Source: Gaiellasilicea sp963794385 (GTDB lineage Bacteria > Actinomycetota > Thermoleophilia > Gaiellales > Gaiellaceae). Taken from it: a stretch of 64,000 bases of DNA. The notes beneath the pieces are model-generated. The model did no database searches and was not told where the DNA came from. It was given only the letters and a program-made list of their open reading frames with translations. The stretch lies in the NCBI GenBank assembly GCA_963794385.1, contig CAWCDT010000010.1:292093-356092 (forward strand). Direction: 5' to 3'. Of the stretch, positions 15,621-24,854 are shown piece by piece (positions within the stretch are counted from its first letter, which is position 1; the number at the start of each line of letters is the position of its first letter). The position numbers were made by a program, and so were the translations under genes.

Positions 15621-16732
15621 CACGAGAGACGCAGCTCGGATTCCAGCCCCCCTCGCTCGGCGAGGAGGAGATCGCGGCGGTCGCGGAGACGCTCCGCTCC
15701 GGCTGGCTCACGACCGGGCCTCGCGCGGCGCTGCTGGAGGAGCGGATGGCGTCCTACCTCGAGGCGGAGCACGTGCTTGCGGTCGCGTCCGGGACGGCGG
15801 CGCTGCACCTCGCCCTCGTCGCGCTCGGGGTCGGGCCCGGTGACGAGGTGATCACGTCGCCGATCACGTGGCCCGCGACCGCGAACGTGATCGTGCACAC
15901 GGGGGCGACGCCGGTGTTCGTCGACGTGCGCGAAAGCGATCTCAACATCGATCCGATGCTGATCGGGGCGGCGGTGACCGAGCGGACGAAGGCGATCATG
16001 CCCGTCCACCTGGCGGGCCAGCCGTGCGACCTGGATCCGATCTGGGCGCTCGGGCTGCCCGTGATCGAAGACGCCGCGCACGCCGCCGAAAGCGAGTACC
16101 GCGGCCGCAAGCTCGGCGGGCTCTCCGACGCGACCTGCTTCTCCCTCTACGCAACCAAGAACATCGCTGCGGGCGAGGGCGGCCTCGTCGCGACGAACCG
16201 CGGCGACGTCGCGGACGCGATTCGCGACCTGCGGCTGATGCGCCGCGGCGACGGCTCGCGCTACGACATCACCGTCCCCGGCTACAAGGCGAACCTCTCC
16301 GACGTGCTCGCCGCGATCGCGCTCGTCCAGCTCGACAAGCTCCCCGAGCACACCGCCGCGCGAGAGCGGCAGTTCGCCCTCTACGACGAAGGGACCGCCG
16401 CCATTGACGGGCTCGAGCCGCTCGCGCGCGACCCGCGCGACAAGCACGCGCTCCATCTCTACGTCGTCCGGGTCGACGCCGACCGCTTCGGCCTGACGCG
16501 CGACGAGCTCCAACGCGCGCTCGGCGCGGAGCGCATCTCCACCTCGATCCACTTCCTGCCCGTCCACACGCTCACCTGGTACCGCGAGCGCTTCCCGGAG
16601 CAGCCCTCGCTGCCGGTGGCCGAGCAGGCCGGCGACGAGATCCTCTCGCTGCCGCTCTCGCCCGCCCACTCGGACGAGGACATCACGGACGTGCTCGACG
16701 CGCTCCGTCTGATTCACGAGCGCGCCGCATGA
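15617..16732 (+). CDS. DegT/DnrJ/EryC1/StrS-family aminotransferase
   Basis: A 371-residue PLP enzyme for amino-sugar formation. It starts QLGFQPPSLGEEEIAAVAET and has SGTAALHLALVALGVGPGDE, the PITWPATANVIVHTGATPVF segment, EDAAHAAESEYRGRK, and CFSLYATKNIAAGEGG, where the Lys of ATKN is the expected Schiff-base residue. The end region has STSIHFLPVHTLTWY as in ArnB/PglE-like members. The ATG start overlaps the stop of the ATP-grasp gene (ATGA), and it overlaps the next gene likewise. With the RmlB-like enzyme two genes upstream it could make a 4-amino-4,6-dideoxy sugar that the ATP-grasp ligase then acylates; this order is inference. Confidence 0.92.
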   Translation: MTRETQLGFQPPSLGEEEIAAVAETLRSGWLTTGPRAALLEERMASYLEAEHVLAVASGTAALHLALVALGVGPGDEVITSPITWPATANVIVHTGATPVFVDVRESDLNIDPMLIGAAVTERTKAIMPVHLAGQPCDLDPIWALGLPVIEDAAHAAESEYRGRKLGGLSDATCFSLYATKNIAAGEGGLVATNRGDVADAIRDLRLMRRGDGSRYDITVPGYKANLSDVLAAIALVQLDKLPEHTAARERQFALYDEGTAAIDGLEPLARDPRDKHALHLYVVRVDADRFGLTRDELQRALGAERISTSIHFLPVHTLTWYRERFPEQPSLPVAEQAGDEILSLPLSPAHSDEDITDVLDALRLIHERAA

Positions 16733-17694
16733 ACCGTCCCTTCCGCGTCGTCGCGACCCTGGTCCTCACCGGCCTGGCCGTCGCCTATCTCGTCTGGAAG
16801 GTCAACCTAGACGAGACAATCGAGGTGCTCAGGAACACGGACCTCTGGTGGTTCGGGCTCGCGGTCCTGATCATGACCGTCACGGCGATGCCGATGGCCC
16901 TGCGCTGGAAGTGGCTGCTCGCGGCGCGCGGAATGCTGGACTCGTTCTGGTGGCTGACCCGCGCCTACTTCGTCTCCTACACGGCCAGCCAGATCCTGCC
17001 GACCGCGATCGGCGGCGACGCCGTCCGGGTCCTCGAGACCTCCCGGCGGCATCCTGGCCGGGTGGCCGACGTGACCGCGATCGTGCTGCTCGAGCGCGGG
17101 CTGGGCGGCGCCGCCACCGTCCTGCTCGGCGCGATCGGCTTCCTGCTCGCGATCGGGCGCTACGACACGGGCGCGTACATCTGGCTCGAGCTGATGTTCG
17201 TCGTCGGGACGATCCTGCTCGCCGTGCTCTTCTTCTCCCGGAGGGTGCGGCCGCTGCTCTCCCGCTCGGCGCCCCTGCTCGCACGGTTGAAGCTCGAGCG
17301 GCCGCTGCGCTCCTTCTACGAGGGCGTCCATGCCTTCCGCAACCACGGCCGCCTGCTCGCGGCCGCGTTCACGCTCACGTTCACGCTCCAGGCGATCCGG
17401 ATCCTCTCGATCTGGGCCTGCTGCAAGGCGGTCGGGATCGACTTCTCGCCGCTCCTCTACTACGTGATGGGGCCGCTGTTCTTCCTCGTCCTGCTCGTCC
17501 CGTTCACGCTCAACGGCTTCGCGGTGCGCGAGGCGTTCTTCGTCAGCTTCCTCGGCCAGCTCGGGGTCAGCGCGGACGCAGCCTTCGCCGCCGGCTTCCT
17601 CTTCTTCCTCGTCACGGTCGCGATGGCGCTGCCGGGCGGTGTGATCCTGCTCTGGGAGGGGCTCCGGAGACGGCCGGACCCGACGCATGCCTGA
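16729..17694 (+). CDS. Flippase-like integral membrane protein (LPG synthase TM domain, UPF0104)
   Basis: A 321-residue protein with about eight helices and the conserved features of the lysylphosphatidylglycerol synthase membrane domain family: RWKWLLAARGM, YFVSYTASQILPTAIGGDAV followed by RVLE, VLLERGLGG, and near the C-terminus VPFTLNGFAVREAFFVSFL. The family members near glycan genes are thought to help move lipid-linked sugars across the membrane or to support a glycosyltransferase. Start and stop overlap both neighbours (ATGA upstream, 8 bases with the next GT2). Confidence 0.88.
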   Translation: MNRPFRVVATLVLTGLAVAYLVWKVNLDETIEVLRNTDLWWFGLAVLIMTVTAMPMALRWKWLLAARGMLDSFWWLTRAYFVSYTASQILPTAIGGDAVRVLETSRRHPGRVADVTAIVLLERGLGGAATVLLGAIGFLLAIGRYDTGAYIWLELMFVVGTILLAVLFFSRRVRPLLSRSAPLLARLKLERPLRSFYEGVHAFRNHGRLLAAAFTLTFTLQAIRILSIWACCKAVGIDFSPLLYYVMGPLFFLVLLVPFTLNGFAVREAFFVSFLGQLGVSADAAFAAGFLFFLVTVAMALPGGVILLWEGLRRRPDPTHA

Positions 17695-18571
17695 CGCGTC
17701 GGCCGTCGTCGTCACCCACAACGCGCTGCCCTGGATCGAGCAGTGCCTCGAGAGCGTGCGCGGCGAGGAGGTCGTCGTCGTCGACAACGGCTCGACGGAC
17801 GGGACGGTCGCCCTCGTGCGCGAGCGCTTCCCGGAGGCGCAGCTCGTCGAGCAGGGGAACCTCGGGCTCGCCGCGGGCTGGAACGCGGGCATGGCCGCGG
17901 CGTCGGGGCGCTACTTCCTGATCCTGAACGCGGATGCGTGGCTGACCGACGGCTCGCTCGAACGGCTCGTCGCATTCGCCGACGCGCGGCCGGATGCAGC
18001 GGTCGTAGGGCCGAGGCTGCTCAACACGGACGGGACGCTGCAGCGCTCCGTGCGCGGCTTCCCGACCCTCTGGCGGCTCGCGACCGAGTACCTCTTCCTG
18101 CGCAAGCTCGCGCCCCGCTCGGAGGCCCTGAACGCGTTCTACGCCGGTGGGTTCGACCACGACCAGGTGCGTGACGTCGAGGTGGTGATGGGGGCCTGCA
18201 TGCTCGTTCGCCGCGAAGCGGTCGAGCAGGTCGGGCCGCTCGACGAGGCGTTCTTCCTCTTCAGCGAGGAAACCGATTGGTGCTGGCGCTTCCGGCAGGG
18301 CGGCTGGAAGGTCGTGTTCTTCCCCGGCGCGGAGTGCGTGCACGTCGGCGGCGCCTCGCACGGCGGCCGCCTGTTCCGGGAGAACGTGCGCGGCCACCTC
18401 CGCTTCCTCGCCAAGCATCGTGGGATGCCCTACGCCGAGCGGGCACGTCGGCTGCTCGGCTTCTCGCTGCGCCTGCGCACGCTGCTCTTCCGGGGCGAAC
18501 GCGGGGAGATGTATCGCGAGACCGCGAACTGGCTGTCCTCGGGACGGGTGCCGGAGCTGCTCGAGCGATGA
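17687..18571 (+). CDS. Family 2 glycosyltransferase, rhamnosyltransferase (WbbL-like)
   Basis: A 294-residue GT2 enzyme. It has SAVVVTHNALPWIEQCLESV, VVVDNGSTDGTV, GNLGLAAGWNAGMAAASGRY, LILNADAWL and the late SEETDWCWRFRQGGWKVVF. The NLG.A.G.N.G and ETDWCWR segments are characteristic of WbbL and related rhamnosyltransferases, which in actinobacteria attach rhamnose to a decaprenyl-diphosphate-linked GlcNAc. The exact acceptor here cannot be read from the sequence. It is cytosolic or membrane-peripheral and is embedded in the operon between a flippase-like protein and a large membrane protein, with overlaps of 8 and 4 bases. Confidence 0.9.
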   Translation: MPDASAVVVTHNALPWIEQCLESVRGEEVVVVDNGSTDGTVALVRERFPEAQLVEQGNLGLAAGWNAGMAAASGRYFLILNADAWLTDGSLERLVAFADARPDAAVVGPRLLNTDGTLQRSVRGFPTLWRLATEYLFLRKLAPRSEALNAFYAGGFDHDQVRDVEVVMGACMLVRREAVEQVGPLDEAFFLFSEETDWCWRFRQGGWKVVFFPGAECVHVGGASHGGRLFRENVRGHLRFLAKHRGMPYAERARRLLGFSLRLRTLLFRGERGEMYRETANWLSSGRVPELLER

Positions 18572-20481
18572 CCTTGCTGCGGCTCGCCTTGGCGACCGGG
18601 GTCCTGTTCCTCCCCGGCGCAATCGTCGCCCGGGCGTTCGGCCCACGGGGCATGTCGGCCACCCTCGCGTGGTCACTGGTGCTCATCGCCGGCGCGCTGG
18701 CCGTCACCTTCGTCGCAGGCAACTCGCTGACGCTGGCGCTCGTCGTGCTGCTCGCCGCGGGGCTCGTGGCGCTGCCGTTCGCGCGCCGGGCACCCCGGTC
18801 AGAGCTAGTGCAGGGCCGGTGGTGGGTGTTCTGCGCGGGCGTGGTGCTGGGCGTCCTGCTCTGGTTCGTGGCAGGTGAGATCGGCGGCGACGGCCTCTTC
18901 CATCTCGCCCGTGTGCGCAAGCTGGACGCGTTCGACCCGCTCTCGCTCGACGCCGTCAACGAGTTCGCGGACGGTGGCCTGCATCCCGGTTACGCCTTCC
19001 CGCTCTGGCACGGGTTCCTCGCGCTCGTCGCCCGCGTCTCCTTTCTCGACCCCTCCGTGGTCGTGCTGCATGAAGCCTCGGTGCTCGCACCGGTAGCGCT
19101 GCTCGTCGCCTACGAGGCCGGCTACGCGCTCTTCAGGCGAGTCGGGCCGGCCGTCGCGGTCGTGTGCGCCGCGGTCGGTGTCACCGCGCTCGCACCGAGG
19201 CACGGCGGCGCGTACACGGCACTTGCCCTGCCCGCGACGGCCTCGCGACAGCTGCTGGTGCCGGCTGCGATCGCGCTCGCCCTCACGTACGTCGTGCGGC
19301 CCACGCGTGGTGTCCTGGCTTCCGCCGCGGCGGCGGGGTTCGTACTCGCGGTCGTGCACCCGACCTACGCGGTCTTCGTCTGGGTGCCGTTCGCAGGCTT
19401 CCTCCTCGTCCGGTCGCTGATCGCGCGCGGCGAGGCGAAGCGGATCGCCGTTGCTCTCGCCGCGCTCGTCGTGCCGGCGGCGGGGTTTCTCGCCTGGCTG
19501 CTGCCGGTCGTGCGCGATACCGCCTCGCACGCTCCGGCGCAGAACGAGCTGGCGCGCGCCCTCATCCAGTACGCGGGACAGATCGACGTCGTCGCGGCGA
19601 ACATCTACCGGCTCGCGCCCGAGGTCTTCGGCCGTGCCGGCGCGATCGCCGTCGCCGCGCTCCTGTTCGTCCCGCTCGCCGGGCTCGCGCTGCGGAGCCG
19701 CTGGGCGGCGTACGCGCTCGGCGGCTTCCTCGCCGTCGCCGCGGTGGTCCTCGTGCCGCCGCTCTTCGTCGCGCTCTCCGACCTCACCTCGATTTCGCAA
19801 TCCCGCCGCGCCGCCGGCTTCTGGCCGCTCGCCTTCGCGTTCGCGGGCGGCTTCGTCGTGCTTGCAGCGGTGCTCCGCGCGTACGTTCTGCCCGTTGCGG
19901 TCGGGGCCGGGATCGCCTTCCAGCTCCTCTATCCCGGCGAGTTCGACTACACGCTGCACGACGGCGGGCCGGCGCTCGTCACCTGGTTCGCGGTCGCCGG
20001 CGGGCTCGTGGCGCTCGCCTACGGCCTGTCGCGACTGCCTTCACTCGAGCGGCCAACCTGGCTCGCCGGCGCAGCGGCCGTGCTCTTCCTGTTGCCGATC
20101 GTGGTCCACGCCGCCTGGAACTGGAGCCCGTCCGAGGCGCGTCGGCCGAGCCCGCTGACGCCCGGCCTGGTCGAGGCGCTGCGCGACCACGTGCCCAAGG
20201 GCGACGTCGTCTACTCCGACCTCGAGACGAGCTACCGGATCGCCTCCGAGGTGCCGGTGTACATCGCCGCCGCGCCGCCGAGCCACGTCGCCGACACGGA
20301 CGAGAACCGCCCCTACTTCCGCCGCGCGCTGAACATGCGCTTCTTCTCCACCGGCAACACCGCCATTCCGCGCAGAGCAGGGGCCGACTGGCTCGTGGTC
20401 GACCGGCGTCGCTTCGACGTCGCGCCGCAGCTGGACTCCGTCTACCGGGACGACCGCTACACGCTCTACGCCGTCCGGTAG
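18568..20481 (+). CDS. Large polytopic membrane protein, possible GT-C glycosyltransferase
   Basis: A 637-residue protein with a dozen or more hydrophobic helices and a soluble C-terminal segment. An extracytoplasmic loop after the first helices contains EIGGDGLFHLARVRKLDAF, resembling the acidic first-loop motif of lipid-phosphate-sugar-dependent GT-C enzymes, and there is LHPGYAFPLWHGFLALVARV. The tail (VVYSDLETSYRIASEVPVYI, WLVVDRRRFD) looks like the periplasmic domain seen in such proteins. It would use a polyprenyl-phosphate sugar outside the membrane; the family assignment is tentative. It starts at ATG 18568 by ATGA overlap and ends the first coupled run of this operon. Confidence 0.7.
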   Translation: MTLLRLALATGVLFLPGAIVARAFGPRGMSATLAWSLVLIAGALAVTFVAGNSLTLALVVLLAAGLVALPFARRAPRSELVQGRWWVFCAGVVLGVLLWFVAGEIGGDGLFHLARVRKLDAFDPLSLDAVNEFADGGLHPGYAFPLWHGFLALVARVSFLDPSVVVLHEASVLAPVALLVAYEAGYALFRRVGPAVAVVCAAVGVTALAPRHGGAYTALALPATASRQLLVPAAIALALTYVVRPTRGVLASAAAAGFVLAVVHPTYAVFVWVPFAGFLLVRSLIARGEAKRIAVALAALVVPAAGFLAWLLPVVRDTASHAPAQNELARALIQYAGQIDVVAANIYRLAPEVFGRAGAIAVAALLFVPLAGLALRSRWAAYALGGFLAVAAVVLVPPLFVALSDLTSISQSRRAAGFWPLAFAFAGGFVVLAAVLRAYVLPVAVGAGIAFQLLYPGEFDYTLHDGGPALVTWFAVAGGLVALAYGLSRLPSLERPTWLAGAAAVLFLLPIVVHAAWNWSPSEARRPSPLTPGLVEALRDHVPKGDVVYSDLETSYRIASEVPVYIAAAPPSHVADTDENRPYFRRALNMRFFSTGNTAIPRRAGADWLVVDRRRFDVAPQLDSVYRDDRYTLYAVR

Positions 20482-20522
20482 CCGCCACAGCGCGACTCGC
20501 GAGGCCAGTACCATCGCCGGGC

Positions 20523-21770
20523 ATGAAGTTGCTGCTCGTCTCGCTCTACTGGCCGCCGGCGGGCGGCGGCGGCGTCCAGCGGCCGCTCAAGTTCGCCCAG
20601 TACCTGCCGGCGCTCGGGATCGAGACGCACGTGCTCGCGCCAGACGACCCGAAGTGGATCCACGAGGACGCCGACCTGCGCGTGCCGACCCAGGCCTGGG
20701 TGCACCGCGCCCGCTACATCGGGCCGAAGGGGCGCAAGCCGGCTGAGGAGCTGCACGGCAAGGAGGGCTTCGAGCGCGCGCTCGTGCAGGCGCGGCTCGC
20801 GGGACGGCGCTTGCTCGTTCCGGACGAGAACGTGAGCTGGAACCTGACCGCGATCCCGGCCGCGATCCGGATCGCGCGCGCCGAGGAGATCGACGTCGTC
20901 GTCACCACCTCCCCGCCGTCGTCCGTCCACCTCGTGGGCGCCGCGGTGAAGAAGGCGACCGGCGCGAAGTGGGTCGCCGACCTGCGCGACTCGCTCGTCG
21001 CCCACCCGCACCGGCGTGCAGAGAGCCTCGCCGTGCGCGCGAAGGAGAAGGTGGACGAGGGCATCGCCCGCCTCGTCGCCCATTCGGCCGACGCGATCAC
21101 GTGCGTCTCGGACGCGATCGCCGACGAGGCGCGCGGCTTCTCGCCGCGCGGCAAGGTCGTCACGATCTCGAACGGCTGCGACTTCGACGACTTCGCGGGG
21201 CTCGACTACACGCCGGGCACGCGCTTCCGGATCACCCACACCGGCAGCTTCTTCGGCAAGCGCGACCCACGCCCGTTCCTGACCGCGCTCGACGAGTCGG
21301 GGCTCGACGTCGTCGCCCGCTTCCTCGGCGACTTCCGTTCCTCCGACCTGGAGTGGGCGGCCGAGCGGGGCCTGGACGACCGCCTGGAGCTGATCCCCTA
21401 CGCCCCGCGCCAGACGGCGCTCGAGCTGCAGCGCGACTCGGAGGCGCTGCTGCTGCTGATCCCAGACGCGGGCGGTCGCGGCAAGGGTGTTCTCTCCGGG
21501 AAGGTGTTCGAGTACCTCGCCGCCGAGCGACCGATCCTCGCCGCCGTCCCGCCCGACGGTGCGGCCGCCGAGCTGATCCGCGAGACGGGAGCGGGTGTGA
21601 TCGCGCCGCCCGACGACGTCGACGCGCTGAGGCGGGCACTCGCTGAGCTGCACGAGCGCTTCGCGAACGGCGGACTGCCTGCGACACAGATACCGGAGGA
21701 GACCCGCTACCGCCTCTCGCGGCGCGCCCGCGCCGAGGAGCTGGCGGAGCTCGTCCACTCGCTGCATTGA
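20523..21770 (+). CDS. Family 4 glycosyltransferase
   Basis: A 415-residue GT-B enzyme: LLLVSLYWPPAGGGGVQRPL with a glycine loop at the start, VVVTTSPPSSVHLVG, KWVADLRDSLVAHPHRRAES, a central CVSDAIADEARGF and TISNGCDFDDFAGLDY, then the C-terminal donor domain with SGKVFEYLAAERPILAAVPP (in place of the usual E(x7)E). The motif order fits GT4 sugar transferases of the WbuB/WcaI-like kind. ATG 20523 is 8 bases after a TACCAT -10 box (20509-20514), so it starts a new leaderless unit within the cluster and is coupled to the O-antigen-ligase-like gene by a TTGA overlap. Confidence 0.9.
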   Translation: MKLLLVSLYWPPAGGGGVQRPLKFAQYLPALGIETHVLAPDDPKWIHEDADLRVPTQAWVHRARYIGPKGRKPAEELHGKEGFERALVQARLAGRRLLVPDENVSWNLTAIPAAIRIARAEEIDVVVTTSPPSSVHLVGAAVKKATGAKWVADLRDSLVAHPHRRAESLAVRAKEKVDEGIARLVAHSADAITCVSDAIADEARGFSPRGKVVTISNGCDFDDFAGLDYTPGTRFRITHTGSFFGKRDPRPFLTALDESGLDVVARFLGDFRSSDLEWAAERGLDDRLELIPYAPRQTALELQRDSEALLLLIPDAGGRGKGVLSGKVFEYLAAERPILAAVPPDGAAAELIRETGAGVIAPPDDVDALRRALAELHERFANGGLPATQIPEETRYRLSRRARAEELAELVHSLH

Positions 21771-23122
21771 CCGCTACGACCCTCACGCGCGCGAAGCCCG
21801 GTCCCGTCGTCGACGCGCTCTTTCTCGCGACCGTCTTCACGGTCACGTTCTCGAAGCTGCAGTGGGAGGTCGCGGGAACGCTCAGCCTCTCCGACGTCCT
21901 CACGGCGCTCTTCCTGGTCGCCGTTGCCGGCACGCGGCTCGGGACCGGCGACCGGCGGCTCGCCTGGGGAGCGGCGGTGGCGGCGCTCTTCTTCCTCGGC
22001 TTCCTCGCTGTCTACCTGATCGGCTTCTTCAACCTCGACACCGAGGAGGCCCTCGCGCAGTGGGCGAAGGGGATGGTCAAGTTCGTCCTCCACTTCCTCT
22101 TCCTCGTCGCCGGGATCTCGTACCTGGCGCGCCGGGCCGAACGCTTCTACTGGTGGACGCTCACGGCCTTCATGGCCGGCTTCGCCGCGAACGCGCTCTA
22201 CGGGATCGTCCAGCTCGGGTTCGCGGAGGTCGCGGACGTCAACCTCGACCAGTCGCTGCTCTCGCCGATCACGGGCGGCGCGAGCCAGATCAACATCTAC
22301 GGCGCCATCGAGGGCCAGAGCGTCTACCGACCGAACGCGCTGACCGGCGACCCAAACCATCTCGGGATCGAGCTCGTGATCCCGCTGCTGGTGCTGACGC
22401 CGATCTACCTGCGCCTCGAACGGGGCCACCGGCTGCGCGCGCCCCTCGCCGTCCTGCTCGCGTTCCTGCTCCTCGTCGAGCTGGCGACACTGTCCCGGTC
22501 GGCGCTCCTCGGCCTCGGTGCGGGCCTGCTCGTGCTCGCCGTCCCCTACCGGCACAAGCTCTTCAGCCGCGAGCTGCTCGCGCCGCTCGGGGCGGTCGGT
22601 CTCGCGCTCGCCCTCTTCCTCGCTGCCCGCTGGGCGTTCTTCGAGCAGGTCCTGCGCAGCCGCGTCGACACCTCCGCGCGCGGCACCTCGACCCACTTCG
22701 ACGTCTACGGCTTCATCCCGGACGTGCTCGCCTCGAACCCGTTCTTCGGCCTCGGCCTGAACAACTTCTCGGTCTACTACGAGTTCGTCACGGGCCGGAC
22801 GAACTTCGGCCCGCACTCGTTCTACGTCGCGACGCTCGTGGAGACGGGCCTCATCGGGACGGCGCTCTTCGTCGCCTTCCTCTGGCACATGTTCCGGCGC
22901 CTCGGCCGCCTGCGCGCGATCGGCCGCGCGCTCGCCTCGCCGCGGATCCGCCCGCTCGCGTGGGGGATGACGGCCGCGCTCGTCGGCACGATCGCCGCGA
23001 ACGCCTTCTACCTGACGATGTCCTTCTACTACTTCTTCGCGTTCGCGATGCTCGCGCTCGCGGCGCCGATCGTCTTCGCGCGGCGGCTCACCGGGGAGGC
23101 ACGGGCTGGAGCCGGTACCTGA
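21767..23122 (+). CDS. O-antigen ligase/polymerase-like membrane protein (Wzy_C family)
   Basis: A 451-residue polytopic protein with about 11 helices. The family-defining region is visible: GDPNHLGIELVIPLLVL before a large extracytoplasmic stretch, LATLSRSALLGLGAG, then NPFFGLGLNNFSVYYEF and FGPHSFYVATLVETGLIG, matching the H-S-x-Y/ETG pattern of WaaL/Wzy proteins. It would polymerise repeat units or ligate a finished glycan onto an acceptor on the outer side of the membrane. TTG 21767 overlaps the stop of the GT4 gene. It is one of three such proteins in the window, so more than one glycan is probably made. Confidence 0.88.
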   Translation: MTATTLTRAKPGPVVDALFLATVFTVTFSKLQWEVAGTLSLSDVLTALFLVAVAGTRLGTGDRRLAWGAAVAALFFLGFLAVYLIGFFNLDTEEALAQWAKGMVKFVLHFLFLVAGISYLARRAERFYWWTLTAFMAGFAANALYGIVQLGFAEVADVNLDQSLLSPITGGASQINIYGAIEGQSVYRPNALTGDPNHLGIELVIPLLVLTPIYLRLERGHRLRAPLAVLLAFLLLVELATLSRSALLGLGAGLLVLAVPYRHKLFSRELLAPLGAVGLALALFLAARWAFFEQVLRSRVDTSARGTSTHFDVYGFIPDVLASNPFFGLGLNNFSVYYEFVTGRTNFGPHSFYVATLVETGLIGTALFVAFLWHMFRRLGRLRAIGRALASPRIRPLAWGMTAALVGTIAANAFYLTMSFYYFFAFAMLALAAPIVFARRLTGEARAGAGT

Positions 23123-23799
23123 GCAGCGTCCGGAGCACGCGTAGCCCGTCCAGCGCCGTCAGCTTCTTGCCGGCCTCCCGCGACCGCGCCTCGTAGCTGA
23201 CCGGGACCTCGTAGATCCGGACGCCGCGGCGCAGCAGCTTCGCCGCGATCTCCGGCTCGATCCCGAAGCCGCGCTCGCGCAGGTCGAGTGACCGGAAGAG
23301 CTCGAGGCTCATCGCCTTGTGGCAGGTCATCACGTCCGAGATCCAGCTGTTGTAGATCACGTTGCACGCGAGCGTGACCGCCTTGTTCCCGACCACGTAC
23401 CAGAAGTTGTACGAGGAGTGCGAGAGGAAGGCGCGGTTGCCGAAAACGGCCTCCGAGTGGCCGGAGAGCAGCGGCTCGAGCATCGGCCCGAGGCTCGCCG
23501 CCTCGTACTCGAGGTCGGCGTCGAGGATCGCGGCGAAGCGGCCGGTTGCCTCCGCGAGCGCGGTCTGGAGCGCGGCGCCCTTGCCGCGATTGCGTTCGTG
23601 GAAGAGGACGCGGACGTGCTCCGGCCAGCTGCCGTTGCTCGAGCAGCTCGCGCGTCCCGTCGGTCGACCCGTCGTCGACGATCACGAGCTCGCGTGACTT
23701 CACGGGGAGCTTCGTCTCGAGCGCGTCCTTGATCGCCGCTTCCACGGTCGCGCGCTCGTTGTAGACGGGCATCAGGATCGTCAGCTCGGGTGCGGGCAC
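23088..23799 (-). CDS. Family 2 glycosyltransferase, one frameshift
   Basis: About 236 residues when one extra base near 23632-23645 is removed. The N-terminal frame (GTG 23799) reads LTILMPVYNERATVEAAI, LVIVDDGSTDGTRELLE; the C-terminal frame reads HSEAVFGNRAFLSHSSYNFW, DVMTCHKAMSLELFRSL, ERGFGIEPEIAAKLLRRG and EVPVSYEARSREAGKKL. These match the DPM1/ dolichyl-phosphate-mannose synthase-like GT2 branch without a C-terminal membrane domain. A TAGACT -10 box (23807-23812, reverse) is 7 bases before the GTG. Its 3' end overlaps the convergent O-antigen-ligase-like gene. Confidence 0.82.
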
Positions 23800-23806
23800 G
23801 CGGCGC

Positions 23807-23816
23807 AGTCTACGAT
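23807..23816. promoter_or_regulatory. Overlapping divergent -10 boxes
   Basis: TAGACT on the reverse strand (23807-23812) serves GTG 23799, and TACGAT on the forward strand (23811-23816) is 7 bases before a CTG at 23824. The two boxes share two bases, so the polymerase can occupy only one direction at a time. Confidence 0.5.
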
Positions 23817-23823
23817 CGCCCTC

Positions 23824-24854
23824 CTGGACGTCGTCGTTCTGACCACCTCCTACCCGCGCCACGAGCGGGACGTCGCCGGTCTCTTCGTTCGCGACGCCGT
23901 CGAGGCGGCTCGCGCGGAGGGCATCCGGGTGACCGTCGTCTCTCCTGCGTCGTTCCGCCACTTCGGGATCGCGTACGGGCACGGCGTCATGGGCAACCTG
24001 CGCCGCCGGCCGTGGCTCGCGCTCCTCCTGCCGGCGTTCCTGCTCTCGTTCGCGCGTGCGGCACGCCGGGCCGCGCGAGACCGCCGACCTCGTCCACGCG
24101 CACTGGCTCCCCTCCGGGCTCGCCGCGCTCGCGACCGGGAAGCCGTTCGTCGTCCAGCTCTGGGGGACCGACGTCGAGCTCGCCCGGCGGGCGCCATGGC
24201 TCTTCCGCCCGATCCTGCGCCGCGCCCGGCTCGCGATCGTCGCCTCCGAGCACCTTGCCGAGGCGGCACGCGAGCTCGGAGCGCGGGAGGTGCGCGTCGT
24301 CCCGAACCCGGTCGAGATCCCCGCGTCGGTGGGCGAGCCGGACGAGCCGCCGCACGTCCTCTTCGTCGGCCGCCTCTCGCCGGAGAAGGGGATCGAGGAG
24401 TTCCTGGCCGCGACGGACGGGCTGCCGCGCGTGATCGTCGGCGCCGGGCCGGTGCGACGTGCCGGAGGCGGTCGGCTTCGTCCCGCACGAGGACCTGTCC
24501 GAGTACTACGAGCGTGCCGCGGTCGTCTGCGTCCCGTCCCGCCGCGAGGGCTACGGCGTTGTCGCGCGTGAGGCGATGGCCCACGGCCGCCCGGTCGTGG
24601 CCACGGCCGTGGGCGGTCTCGCGGACGCGGTCGAGGACGGCGTCACGGGGCTGCTCGTCCCGCCGGACGACGCGGCGGCGCTGCGCGAGGCGATCGAACG
24701 ACTGCTCGGCGACTCCGGCCTGCGGGCGCGGCTCGGCGCAGCCGCCCGGGCCCGGGCGGCCGAGCAGTGGACTCGCGAGGAGGCGGGACGCGCCCTCGCG
24801 GAGGTCTACTCGGAGTACACCGGAATCCCGGCCACGCGCCGTGGCGGGCCGTAG
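23824..24854 (+). CDS. Family 4 glycosyltransferase, two frameshifts
   Basis: About 342 residues after two extra bases (near 24065-24085 and 24455-24462) are removed. The three pieces read in order: VVVLTTSYPRHERDVAGLFV and VVSPASFRHFGIAYGHGV; then DLVHAHWLPSGLAALATGK, FVVQLWGTDVELARRAPW, VRVVPNPVEI, HVLFVGRLSPEKGIEEFLAA; then VGFVPHEDLSEYYERAAVVC and PSRREGYGVVAREAMAHGRP (the E(x7)E nucleotide-sugar motif). This is a standard GT4 enzyme. No ATG/GTG/TTG fits the start; CTG 23824 lies 7 bases after TACGAT, so a leaderless CTG start is proposed with low certainty. Confidence 0.8.
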
